Under the pieces are notes generated by a model. The model was given only the letters and a program-made list of their open reading frames with translations. It was not told where the DNA came from and made no database searches. From positions 1 through 8,615 of the forward strand of contig CAMOGZ010000051.1 in assembly GCA_946614405.1 (NCBI GenBank): a stretch of 8,615 nt of DNA, given 5' to 3'. Positions 1 to 5,414 of this stretch are shown in pieces. Every line of letters begins with the position of its first letter. Within the stretch, counting starts at the first letter, position 1. The translations under genes and the position numbers were made by a program. Origin of the DNA: an uncultured Eubacterium sp. Lineage in GTDB: Bacteria > Bacillota > Clostridia > Peptostreptococcales > Anaerovoracaceae.

Positions 1-51
<51 letters not shown>

Positions 52-59
52 AAAAAAGT

Positions 60-134
60 TGGAGCGGAAGACGAGATTCGAACTCGCGACCCTCGCCTTG
101 GCAAGGCGATGCTCTACCCCTGAGCCACTTCCGC
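60..134 (-). tRNA. tRNA-Gly (anticodon GCC)
   Basis: This is a complete cloverleaf of 75 nt including an encoded CCA. The acceptor stem is GCGGAAG/CTTCCGC with discriminator T73. The anticodon loop TTGCCAA sits in a TCGCC-type stem, and the T loop is TTCGAAT. It reads GGC/GGU glycine codons. It lies 9 bp after tRNA-Tyr and 8 bp before the partial tRNA-Gly(UCC), so these three form a compact sub-cluster that probably depends on the promoter just upstream of tRNA-Tyr as well as on the main promoter near 640. Confidence 0.97.
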
Positions 135-143
135 TTATTATAT

Positions 144-228
144 TGGTCGAGGGAGATGGATTCGAACCATCGAAAGCTCAGCTAACGGATTTACAGTCCG
201 CCCCCTTTGGCCACTCGGGAATCCCTCG
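144..228 (-). tRNA. tRNA-Tyr (anticodon GUA), long variable arm, C1:G72 acceptor end
   Basis: This is a class II tRNA of 85 nt with encoded CCA. The anticodon loop CTGTAAA (GTA) sits in the stem GCGGA/TCCGT. The variable arm AGC-TGA-GCT is typical of bacterial tRNA-Tyr. The T arm is GATGG-TTCGAAT-CCATC. Aligned on TT at positions 8-9 and CCCG at 10-13, the acceptor stem is CGAGGGA/TCCCTCG with A73. The first pair is therefore C1:G72, unlike the G1:C72 usual in bacteria. Two more bases upstream (GT) could pair with A73 and C74, so the 5' RNase P cut site is less obvious than usual. Identity as tRNA-Tyr is secure; the mature 5' end is inferred. Confidence 0.96.
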
Positions 229-248
229 ACATCTGTCGTGCATGGAAC

Positions 249-276
249 ATTATACCACAATTTTCGATATTGTCCA
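249..276 (-). promoter_or_regulatory. internal promoter for tRNA-Tyr/Gly/Gly
   Basis: On the minus strand TGGACA (276-271) is separated by 16 bp from TATAAT (254-249). TGG directly before the -10 gives an extended -10 element. Transcription would start near 242, about 14 nt before tRNA-Tyr. It sits in the only long (67 bp) A/T-rich spacer of the tRNA cluster. No hairpin-plus-U-tract terminator is visible between it and tRNA-Thr, so this promoter would add to, not replace, readthrough from the main promoter. Confidence 0.7.
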
Positions 277-295
277 GTCACATTTTATTCTTTTT

Positions 296-370
296 TGGAG
301 CTGGCGGAGGGAATCGAACCCCCAACCTGCTGATTACAAATCAGCTGCTCTACCGTTGAGCCACGCCAGC
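296..370 (-). tRNA. tRNA-Thr (anticodon UGU)
   Basis: This is a complete 75-nt tRNA with encoded CCA. The acceptor stem is GCTGGCG/CGCCAGC with T73. The D arm is GCTC-AACGGTA-GAGC with a short loop. The anticodon stem GCTGA/TCAGC encloses TTTGTAA (TGT). The T loop is TTCGATT, and its stem contains one G:U pair. It reads ACA and probably other ACN codons. It lies 14 bp downstream of tRNA-Asp and belongs to the same precursor. Confidence 0.97.
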
Positions 371-384
371 ACTTTGAAAAAAAT

Positions 385-461
385 TGGCGACCAAGACGAG
401 GCTCGAACTCGTGACCTCCAGCGTGACAGGCTGGCATTCTAACCAACTGAACTACTTGGCC
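385..461 (-). tRNA. tRNA-Asp (anticodon GUC)
   Basis: This is a complete 77-nt tRNA with encoded CCA. The acceptor stem is GGCCAAG/CTTGGTC (G2:U71 wobble) with discriminator G73, as expected for tRNA-Asp. The anticodon stem CCAGC/GCTGG encloses CTGTCAC (GTC). The T loop is TTCGAGC. It is separated by a 44-bp spacer from tRNA-Val. That spacer holds an imperfect hairpin (CACT/AGTG core) and an 11-bp motif repeated before tRNA-Tyr. Confidence 0.97.
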
Positions 462-505
462 AAATCTATCGCTGTCGTGCATTCGCTCGTCACTGTGGAG
501 TGCGA

Positions 506-581
506 TGGTGGGCGTTATAGGGCTCGAACCTATGACCCTCTGCTTGTAAGGCAGATGCTCTCCCAGCTGAGCTAAACGCCC
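506..581 (-). tRNA. tRNA-Val (anticodon UAC)
   Basis: This is a complete 76-nt tRNA with encoded CCA. The acceptor stem is GGGCGTT/AACGCCC with A73. The D arm GCTC-AGCTGGGA-GAGC, the anticodon stem TCTGC/GCAGA around CTTACAA (TAC) and the T arm ATAGG/CCTAT are all standard. It reads GUA/GUG codons. It is the first gene of the cluster, about 29 nt downstream of the predicted start of transcription. Confidence 0.97.
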
Positions 582-591
582 ATGTGTGTTG

Positions 592-606
592 GCCGATGTC
601 CTCGGC
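592..606 (-). other. small hairpin in the leader of the tRNA transcript
   Basis: The minus strand reads GCCGA, a 5-nt loop GGACA, then TCGGC, a perfect 5-bp stem starting about 4 nt after the predicted transcription start and ending about 10 nt before tRNA-Val. It could be a 5' cap-like structure or help precursor processing. A function is inferred only from its position. Confidence 0.35.
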
Positions 607-616
607 ACAGTTAATA

Positions 617-645
617 ACTATACAGTACTTTCTCCCGTTTGTCAA
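617..645 (-). promoter_or_regulatory. main promoter of the tRNA cluster
   Basis: On the minus strand a perfect -35 hexamer TTGACA (645-640) lies 17 bp from TATAGT (622-617), which matches five of six consensus -10 bases. Predicted transcription start is near 610. It is the best promoter in the region, oriented toward tRNA-Val and located in the gap behind yigZ, as expected for a strong housekeeping-sigma stable-RNA promoter. Confidence 0.88.
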
Positions 646-648
646 CAC

Positions 649-678
649 ATTTTTCGAGATAAATTTTTAATTTTTTTA
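649..678 (-). promoter_or_regulatory. possible UP element upstream of the tRNA promoter
   Basis: The stretch directly upstream of the -35 hexamer holds three phased A/T tracts on the minus strand: a seven-A run, a five-A run followed by TTT, and a five-A run near -41. Such tracts at roughly -40 to -70 resemble the UP elements bound by the C-terminal domain of RNA polymerase alpha at rRNA and tRNA promoters. The assignment rests on composition and position only. Confidence 0.5.
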
Positions 679-693
679 AGAGCACCCTGCTCT
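679..693 (-). other. hairpin behind yigZ, weak terminator candidate
   Basis: The minus strand gives AGAGCA, loop GGG, TGCTCT, a perfect 6-bp stem 24 nt after the yigZ stop codon. It is followed by TAAAAAAATT, not a run of T, so it does not fit a classical intrinsic terminator. It may mark the 3' end of the long operon or allow partial readthrough into the tRNA genes. A perfect 12-bp palindrome TGATTGCAATCA (705-716) lies between it and the stop codon. Confidence 0.3.
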
Positions 694-716
694 GGCCCGT
701 CAACTGATTGCAATCA

Positions 717-1349
717 CTACTCTCTGGGGAGGCAGACAAGCTTCTCCCCGCTGCTTTCGATCACTAATGAGCCTGCTGTCAGTCCGTCCAGGGTCTCTCT
801 GCACCATTCTTCGTCGGCAGGATCACATACAAATGTAAAGCGTACCTGATCGGTATACTCTGTATCTTCAATGCTGCCCTTCCCGTCGAAGGAATGACTC
901 TGGACTTTGTTAAATCCTTTATAATCGATTTTGCACTGCAAAGCGACCATAGACTCGACATCGCCGATTCCGGCCGCCTCAAGCCCGATTCTGGCGCTGG
1001 AGGTATATGCGCGGACCAGGCCTCCCGTGCCCAGTTTGATGCCGCCGAAATAACGGGTCACCACCATGGCCACGTTGGTGATCCCCTCCTGGACCAGCAT
1101 CTGAACGATGGGCGCGCCGGATGTCCCCTGAGGCTCACCATCGTCACTGCCCCACTGGATCTGAAAGTGATCGCCGATCACCATGGCAGGAACATTGTGG
1201 GTGGCATTCCAGTATTCTTTTCTCTTGGCTTTAAAGAAGGCCTCGGCTTCCTCCCGGGAGGAAACCGGTTTGACGTGAGTGATGAACCGGGACTTCTCGA
1301 TCACCTGCTCCGCCTGCGCTTCTTTCATTACAGTACTATATAACTTCAT
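717..1349 (-). CDS. yigZ: IMPACT/YigZ-family protein (YvyE-like)
   Basis: This 210-residue protein is of full length for the bacterial YigZ/YvyE family, relatives of eukaryotic IMPACT, which is linked to translation control. The molecular role in bacteria is not settled. The family signature is clear: SRFI near residues 20-23, NATHN at 48-52, SDDGEPQGTSG at 68-78, and VVTRYFGGIKLGTGGLVRAY at 96-115, forming the conserved N-terminal domain. The remaining C-terminal part matches the usual small second (DUF1949-like) domain in size. No signal peptide or membrane segment is seen, so it is cytosolic. The start at 1349 has AGAGG 10 nt upstream, inside the 3' end of hflX, which it overlaps by 14 bp; the next ATG (residue 8) has no such site. 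It is the last gene of the topA-hslVU-codY-hflX run. Confidence 0.93.
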   Translation of the reverse strand: MKLYSTVMKEAQAEQVIEKSRFITHVKPVSSREEAEAFFKAKRKEYWNATHNVPAMVIGDHFQIQWGSDDGEPQGTSGAPIVQMLVQEGITNVAMVVTRYFGGIKLGTGGLVRAYTSSARIGLEAAGIGDVESMVALQCKIDYKGFNKVQSHSFDGKGSIEDTEYTDQVRFTFVCDPADEEWCRETLDGLTAGSLVIESSGEKLVCLPRE

Positions 1350-2616
1350 ACTTCTTCAACCTCTGATAGTCCGGGCCGGACAGCTCCGCACGGAGTCTGA
1401 CACCTTCCCCTTCATAATCCATAGAAAGAACGATGGCTTTGTCACACAGATAAGAAGTAATGTCTCCACGGTCATAGGGAATCAAAAGATCCGTGGTCAC
1501 CGTATCCGCGAAGATCTTCTCCCGGATGAGCCGGATCAGCTCTTCCATGCCGGTCCCTTCCTTCGCGGAAACAAAGGCATTGTCCACCCCTGCTTCCGGT
1601 ATGGTGAATGAGTTTGCTATATCCATTTTATTGAAAACCACGATGCGTTCCTTCTCCCCTGCCCCGATCTCCTGCAGGACACGGTCGGTCACATCGATCT
1701 GAAAGTCATTTCCCTCGTAGGATGCATCCACGATATGAAGAAGCAGGTCTGCATAGCAGACTTCCTCCAGTGTCGCCTTGAACGCCTCCACCAGGCCGTG
1801 TGGAAGCTTGCTGACGAAACCAACGGTATCGATGAGAATAAACTCATGGGTGGAATCCAGATGGATGTTCCGCTGCTGGGTATCCAGAGTTGCGAACAGC
1901 ATATCCTTCTCCCCCACGGATTTCTCTTCTTTATTGGTCATGGCAAGGAGCCGGTTCATCATGGCCGACTTACCGGAGTTGGTGTATCCCACCAGAGCTA
2001 CTACAGGGATCTCCGATTTCTCCCTCTTCGCCCGCTGTACCTTCCGGGTGTTGCGGACCTTCCGAAGCTCCGCCCGGATATCATCCATTCTGCGTTCAAT
2101 ATGGCGCCGGTCCGTCTCCAGCTTCTTTTCTCCCGGGCCTCTGGTCCCGATCCCGCCTCCCAGACGGGATAAAGACCGGCCAAAGCCGATGAGCCGGGGC
2201 ATACGGTACTGGAGCTGTGCCAGTTCCACCTGCAGCTTGCCTTCTGCGGAGGTTGCGCGGGATGCAAAGATGTCCAGGATCAGAATGGTACGGTCGATGA
2301 CGCGGCAGTCCAGAGCCTCCTCCAGGTTGCGAAGCTGCATCCCTGTGAGCTCATCGTTGAAGATCACCATGTCAGCTTCCATGGCGGATACCATCTCCGC
2401 CAGCTCCTCCACCTTTCCCTTTCCAAGCAAAGTAGCGGTGTTTGGCCTTTGGAGGGATTGCACCGCTTCTCCGATCACTTCGACATTGTCTGCTTCCGCA
2501 AGACCCCGAAGTTCTTCCATTGAATATGAAATATCCTCATTCAAAGCGAGCCCTGCAAGAATCGCTCTGTAACTTTCTTCTTCCAGGACCCGGTTGTCAT
2601 CTGTAAACCGCAGCAT
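1336..2616 (-). CDS. hflX: GTPase HflX, ribosome-associated
   Basis: This 426-residue protein has the HflX layout. An N-terminal HflX domain holds RPNTATLLGKGKVEEL near 57-72 and NDELTGMQLRNLEE near 87-100. A basic coiled linker, about 160-200, follows the glycine-rich GGGIGTRGPGEKKLE. Then comes a TRAFAC GTPase domain: P-loop GYTNSGKS (210-217), switch I FATLD (241-245), G3 DTVG (263-266), G4 NKMD (329-332) and G5 SAK (350-352). HflX binds the large ribosomal subunit and helps split or rescue stalled and hibernating ribosomes after stress. The P-loop differs slightly from the usual NAGKST (Ser for Ala, and Ala after GKS). The start codon shares one base with the codY stop (TGATG). The nearest purine-rich stretch (AGGAAA) is about 20 nt upstream, so translation is probably coupled to codY. 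Confidence 0.96.
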   Translation of the reverse strand: MLRFTDDNRVLEEESYRAILAGLALNEDISYSMEELRGLAEADNVEVIGEAVQSLQRPNTATLLGKGKVEELAEMVSAMEADMVIFNDELTGMQLRNLEEALDCRVIDRTILILDIFASRATSAEGKLQVELAQLQYRMPRLIGFGRSLSRLGGGIGTRGPGEKKLETDRRHIERRMDDIRAELRKVRNTRKVQRAKREKSEIPVVALVGYTNSGKSAMMNRLLAMTNKEEKSVGEKDMLFATLDTQQRNIHLDSTHEFILIDTVGFVSKLPHGLVEAFKATLEEVCYADLLLHIVDASYEGNDFQIDVTDRVLQEIGAGEKERIVVFNKMDIANSFTIPEAGVDNAFVSAKEGTGMEELIRLIREKIFADTVTTDLLIPYDRGDITSYLCDKAIVLSMDYEGEGVRLRAELSGPDYQRLKKYEVI

Positions 2617-3389
2617 CAGATATCGATCTTGGCAATTTCCTGACGCAGGAACTCGTTAGTGATCTTGATGCGGGTTCCCTTCATTCCCAGGGAACGGGAC
2701 TCGATCACGCCGGCACTCTCCAGTTTACGCAGAGCATTGACGATAACGGAACGGGTGATTCCGGATTTGTCTGCGATCTTGCTTGCAACAAGCAGACCCT
2801 CGTCGCCTTCCAGCTCGGCAAAGATCTTGGTTACGGCATCCAGCTCGGAATAAGACAGTGTCTCCAGTGCCATGGTAACGGCATTCTTCTCACGGCTGTC
2901 TGCTTCCTCATCCAGTGTGATCCCTCTTGCAACTTCCAGTCCGATGACAGTAGCACCATACTCACAGATGGCGATGTCCTCATCATCGAAAGCACGGTCC
3001 GGACGTGCCAGCAGCAGGGTTGCGACGCGCTTTCCGCCGAAGATGATCGGTACGATCACGTGATACTTGCTGGCAAGCTCATAATCGTCACCGTAGAGTT
3101 CCTTGATGCTGTCGTAGATCAGGTTCTCCTTGGTGGAGACGATCTCCAGGAACTTATCATTGTACTGCTTCGGCAGGACGGTTTTCCCGTTCTCCACTTC
3201 CAGAGGAGCTTCTTCGCCCTCTTTGAATTTAGCAGCCAGAACTTTGCCTCTCTTGTTCATAATATAAACGTTGGATCCCAACATCTCTGCGATGATATCG
3301 CATAATTCGTCAAAGGAAACATAACCTGTGGCGCTCTCGGAAAGGGTCCAGTTCATTTTTCTGATTCTAGCCAATAATTTCTCGCTCAT
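2616..3389 (-). CDS. codY: GTP-sensing global transcriptional repressor CodY
   Basis: This 257-residue protein is of standard length for CodY, which senses branched-chain amino acids and GTP and represses nutrient-acquisition and metabolic genes in low-GC Gram-positive bacteria. Residues 1-155 form the GAF-type effector domain (VPII near 113-116, EYGATVIGLEV at 143-153). The C-terminal winged helix-turn-helix is almost invariant: GLLVASKIADKSGITRSV at 198-215, then the recognition helix and the GMKGT wing (235-239). The effector half is much less conserved: residues that line the isoleucine pocket in the B. subtilis protein, notably Arg61, Phe71 and the FPV segment, do not align with like residues. 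The ATG at 3389 has AGGAG 6 nt upstream. It lies 20 bp behind hslU, probably in the same transcript. Identity is certain; the ligand is inferred. Confidence 0.97.
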   Translation of the reverse strand: MSEKLLARIRKMNWTLSESATGYVSFDELCDIIAEMLGSNVYIMNKRGKVLAAKFKEGEEAPLEVENGKTVLPKQYNDKFLEIVSTKENLIYDSIKELYGDDYELASKYHVIVPIIFGGKRVATLLLARPDRAFDDEDIAICEYGATVIGLEVARGITLDEEADSREKNAVTMALETLSYSELDAVTKIFAELEGDEGLLVASKIADKSGITRSVIVNALRKLESAGVIESRSLGMKGTRIKITNEFLRQEIAKIDI

Positions 3390-3409
3390 ATCCTTCTCCT
3401 ATCTCAAAA

Positions 3410-4846
3410 CTATAATATATACTTATCCACATCATCCCGATGGATGGTGTCCATAAACTTATTCTGCACAAACTCTCTGTCGATGACCAGCTTGCCGTCC
3501 TCACCGGGTTCCGGAATCTCGAAGGAGATATCCTCCAGCAGCTTTTCCAGGATGGTATGCAGCCGTCTGGCTCCGATGTTCTCTGTCTGTTCATTCATCA
3601 GGAACGACATCTCTGCGATCTCGTCGATGGCCTCATCGGAGAACTCCAGGTTGATCCCCTCTGTGGACAACAGTGCCTGATGCTGTTTGGTGATGGCGTT
3701 GCGGGGAATGGTGAGGATCTTGACGAAGTCGTCCTTATCCAGACTTTCCAGTTCCACGCGGATGGGGAAACGTCCCTGCAGTTCCGGGATCAGATCCGTC
3801 GGTTTCGCCGTATGGAATGCGCCGGCTCCGATGAAGAGAATATGGTCGGTCTTCAGCGGTCCGTACTTGGTATTGACGACACTTCCCTCTACGATAGGAA
3901 GAATGTCTCTCTGCACTCCTTCACGGGATACGTCAGCGCCGGAGGTGTAACGTCCGCCGGATGCGATCTTATCGATCTCATCGATGAAGATGATCCCGTT
4001 CTGCTCCGCGTTCTCCAGAGCCTCGTCGGTGACCTGATCCATGTCCAACATGTTCTGGGCTTCCTGTTCTCTCAGGATCTTACGGGCTTCCTTGACGCGA
4101 ACGCGTTTCTTCTTGGTCTTCTGGGGCATCATGTCGCCGAAAATGTTTCCGATGGCAATGCTCATTCCCTCATTGCTCATATCCAGCTGATTTCCCTTGG
4201 GGACATCAGCCACTTCGATCTCGATGAACTGCTCCTCCAGGAGTCCGTCCCGAAGCTGCTGGCGAACCTGCTCTCTGGCCATCTCCACATCAGAGGACTC
4301 ACTCTCCTGCTTGTTTGCCTGGCTCTCCTCATAGAGCTGCTTCTGGCTTGGATAGCCGCCGCTGTTCATGATGAAATCAAATGGATTGCGTGCTCCGTTA
4401 TTGCTGGTCTTCTTCTTGGCACCGGGGATGATGGCCTCGATGATCTTCTCCTCCGCCAGCTGCTCAGCAATGTCGTATTTCTCCTGAAGACGTTCCTGCT
4501 TGGTGATGCGGATGGATGCTTCCGCCAGGTCGCGGATCATGGAATCCACATCTCTTCCCACGTAACCGACTTCCGTAAACTTGGTGGCTTCCACCTTTAC
4601 GAAGGGAGCCTTCATCAGTTTGGCCAGTCGTCTTGCGATCTCGGTCTTACCACATCCGGTGGGTCCCATCATCAGGATGTTCTTGGGTGTGATCTCTTCT
4701 CTCATCTGCTCGGACAGCAGACTTCTGCGATAACGGTTACGCAGGGCGATGGCGACAGATTTCTTCGCCTCGTCCTGTCCGATAATATATTTATCCAGCT
4801 CCGCCACGATTTCCTTGGGCGTCATGCTCTGGATCTGTCCTGCCAT
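3410..4846 (-). CDS. hslU: ATP-dependent protease unfoldase subunit HslU (ClpY/CodX)
   Basis: This AAA+ hexameric unfoldase feeds substrates to the HslV peptidase in the cytosol. It has 478 residues, close to the family length (about 440-470). Visible elements are ELDKYIIGQDEAKK (16-29), Walker A GPTGCGKT (61-68), pore loop GYVG (94-97), a charged intermediate (I) domain at about 105-245 rich in Glu/Gln/Lys, Walker B IIFIDE (285-290), the arginine-finger region QGRFP (357-361), sensor 2 GARRL (425-429) and a C-terminal KYIL tail, the part that docks into HslV. The start at 4846 is supported by AGGAGG (4858-4853), 6 nt upstream and overlapping the hslV stop codon. It forms an operon pair with hslV. 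The I domain carries an Asn/Gly/Ser-rich insertion near 145-185 that may explain the slightly long size. Confidence 0.97.
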   Translation of the reverse strand: MAGQIQSMTPKEIVAELDKYIIGQDEAKKSVAIALRNRYRRSLLSEQMREEITPKNILMMGPTGCGKTEIARRLAKLMKAPFVKVEATKFTEVGYVGRDVDSMIRDLAEASIRITKQERLQEKYDIAEQLAEEKIIEAIIPGAKKKTSNNGARNPFDFIMNSGGYPSQKQLYEESQANKQESESSDVEMAREQVRQQLRDGLLEEQFIEIEVADVPKGNQLDMSNEGMSIAIGNIFGDMMPQKTKKKRVRVKEARKILREQEAQNMLDMDQVTDEALENAEQNGIIFIDEIDKIASGGRYTSGADVSREGVQRDILPIVEGSVVNTKYGPLKTDHILFIGAGAFHTAKPTDLIPELQGRFPIRVELESLDKDDFVKILTIPRNAITKQHQALLSTEGINLEFSDEAIDEIAEMSFLMNEQTENIGARRLHTILEKLLEDISFEIPEPGEDGKLVIDREFVQNKFMDTIHRDDVDKYIL

Positions 4847-4856
4847 AATACTCCTC

Positions 4857-5396
4857 CTATAACGTCTCTACTGTAATGTGATCATTGGTATACACACAGA
4901 TCGAGGATGCGATCTTCAGAGATTCTCTCACGATATCTGCTGCCGGCATGTCGGTGTGATTAAACAGTGCATTGGCTGCGGAATAAGCATAGTTTCCGCC
5001 GGATCCGATGGCAACAAAGTCCTGGTCCGGTGCAATGACTTCACCATTTCCGGAGATGATCAGCATCTCGTCCCTGTCCAGGACGATCATCAGTGCTTCC
5101 AGATTCCGCATTCCCTGATCGGAACGCCACATCTGAGCCAGATCCACGGCAGCCCTCTTCAGGTTGCCGCCGTGCTCCTCCAGCTTCTTCTCAAACTTCT
5201 CAGTAAGAGAGAATGCATCTGCTACCGATCCGGCAAAGCCGGTCAGTACTTTATTCTTAAATATCTTCTTGACCTTTACGGCCCCGTTTTTCATGATCGC
5301 TGTCTCGCCCATTGTGACCTGTCCGTCTCCTCCGATGGCCACATCATCCGGGCCCCGTCTGACTGCACAGATCGTCGTTGCATGAAACTTTATCAT
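4857..5396 (-). CDS. hslV: proteasome-like peptidase subunit HslV (ClpQ/CodW)
   Basis: This 179-residue Ntn-hydrolase is the proteolytic partner of HslU, assembling as a double hexameric ring. After a six-residue leader (MIKFHA) comes TTICAVRR, so Thr7 is the predicted mature N-terminal nucleophile. GGDGQVTMG (22-30), VKKIF and [10 protein letters not shown] supply the conserved Asp, Lys and oxyanion Gly. IGSGGNYA and ICVYTND match family motifs near the C-terminus. The B. subtilis homologue starts MSSFHATT and is reported to use its N-terminal serine; here residue 2 is Ile, so only the Thr mechanism looks possible. The ATG at 5396 has GGGAG 8 nt upstream. It lies 18 bp after topA and 10 bp before hslU. 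Confidence 0.97.
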   Translation of the reverse strand: MIKFHATTICAVRRGPDDVAIGGDGQVTMGETAIMKNGAVKVKKIFKNKVLTGFAGSVADAFSLTEKFEKKLEEHGGNLKRAAVDLAQMWRSDQGMRNLEALMIVLDRDEMLIISGNGEVIAPDQDFVAIGSGGNYAYSAANALFNHTDMPAADIVRESLKIASSICVYTNDHITVETL

Positions 5397-5414
5397 TCAG
5401 AATACTCCCTTCCG

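Noticed and set aside
59..608. Short open frames running through the tRNA cluster on both strands.
   Set aside because: They are translations of tRNA genes; the repeated tRNA-like peptide patterns are artefacts.
3390..3430. TATA-rich sequence at the end of hslU as a possible separate codY promoter.
   Set aside because: The A/T bases are the hslU codons Lys-Tyr-Ile-Leu-stop, and no acceptable -35 hexamer lies at the right distance.
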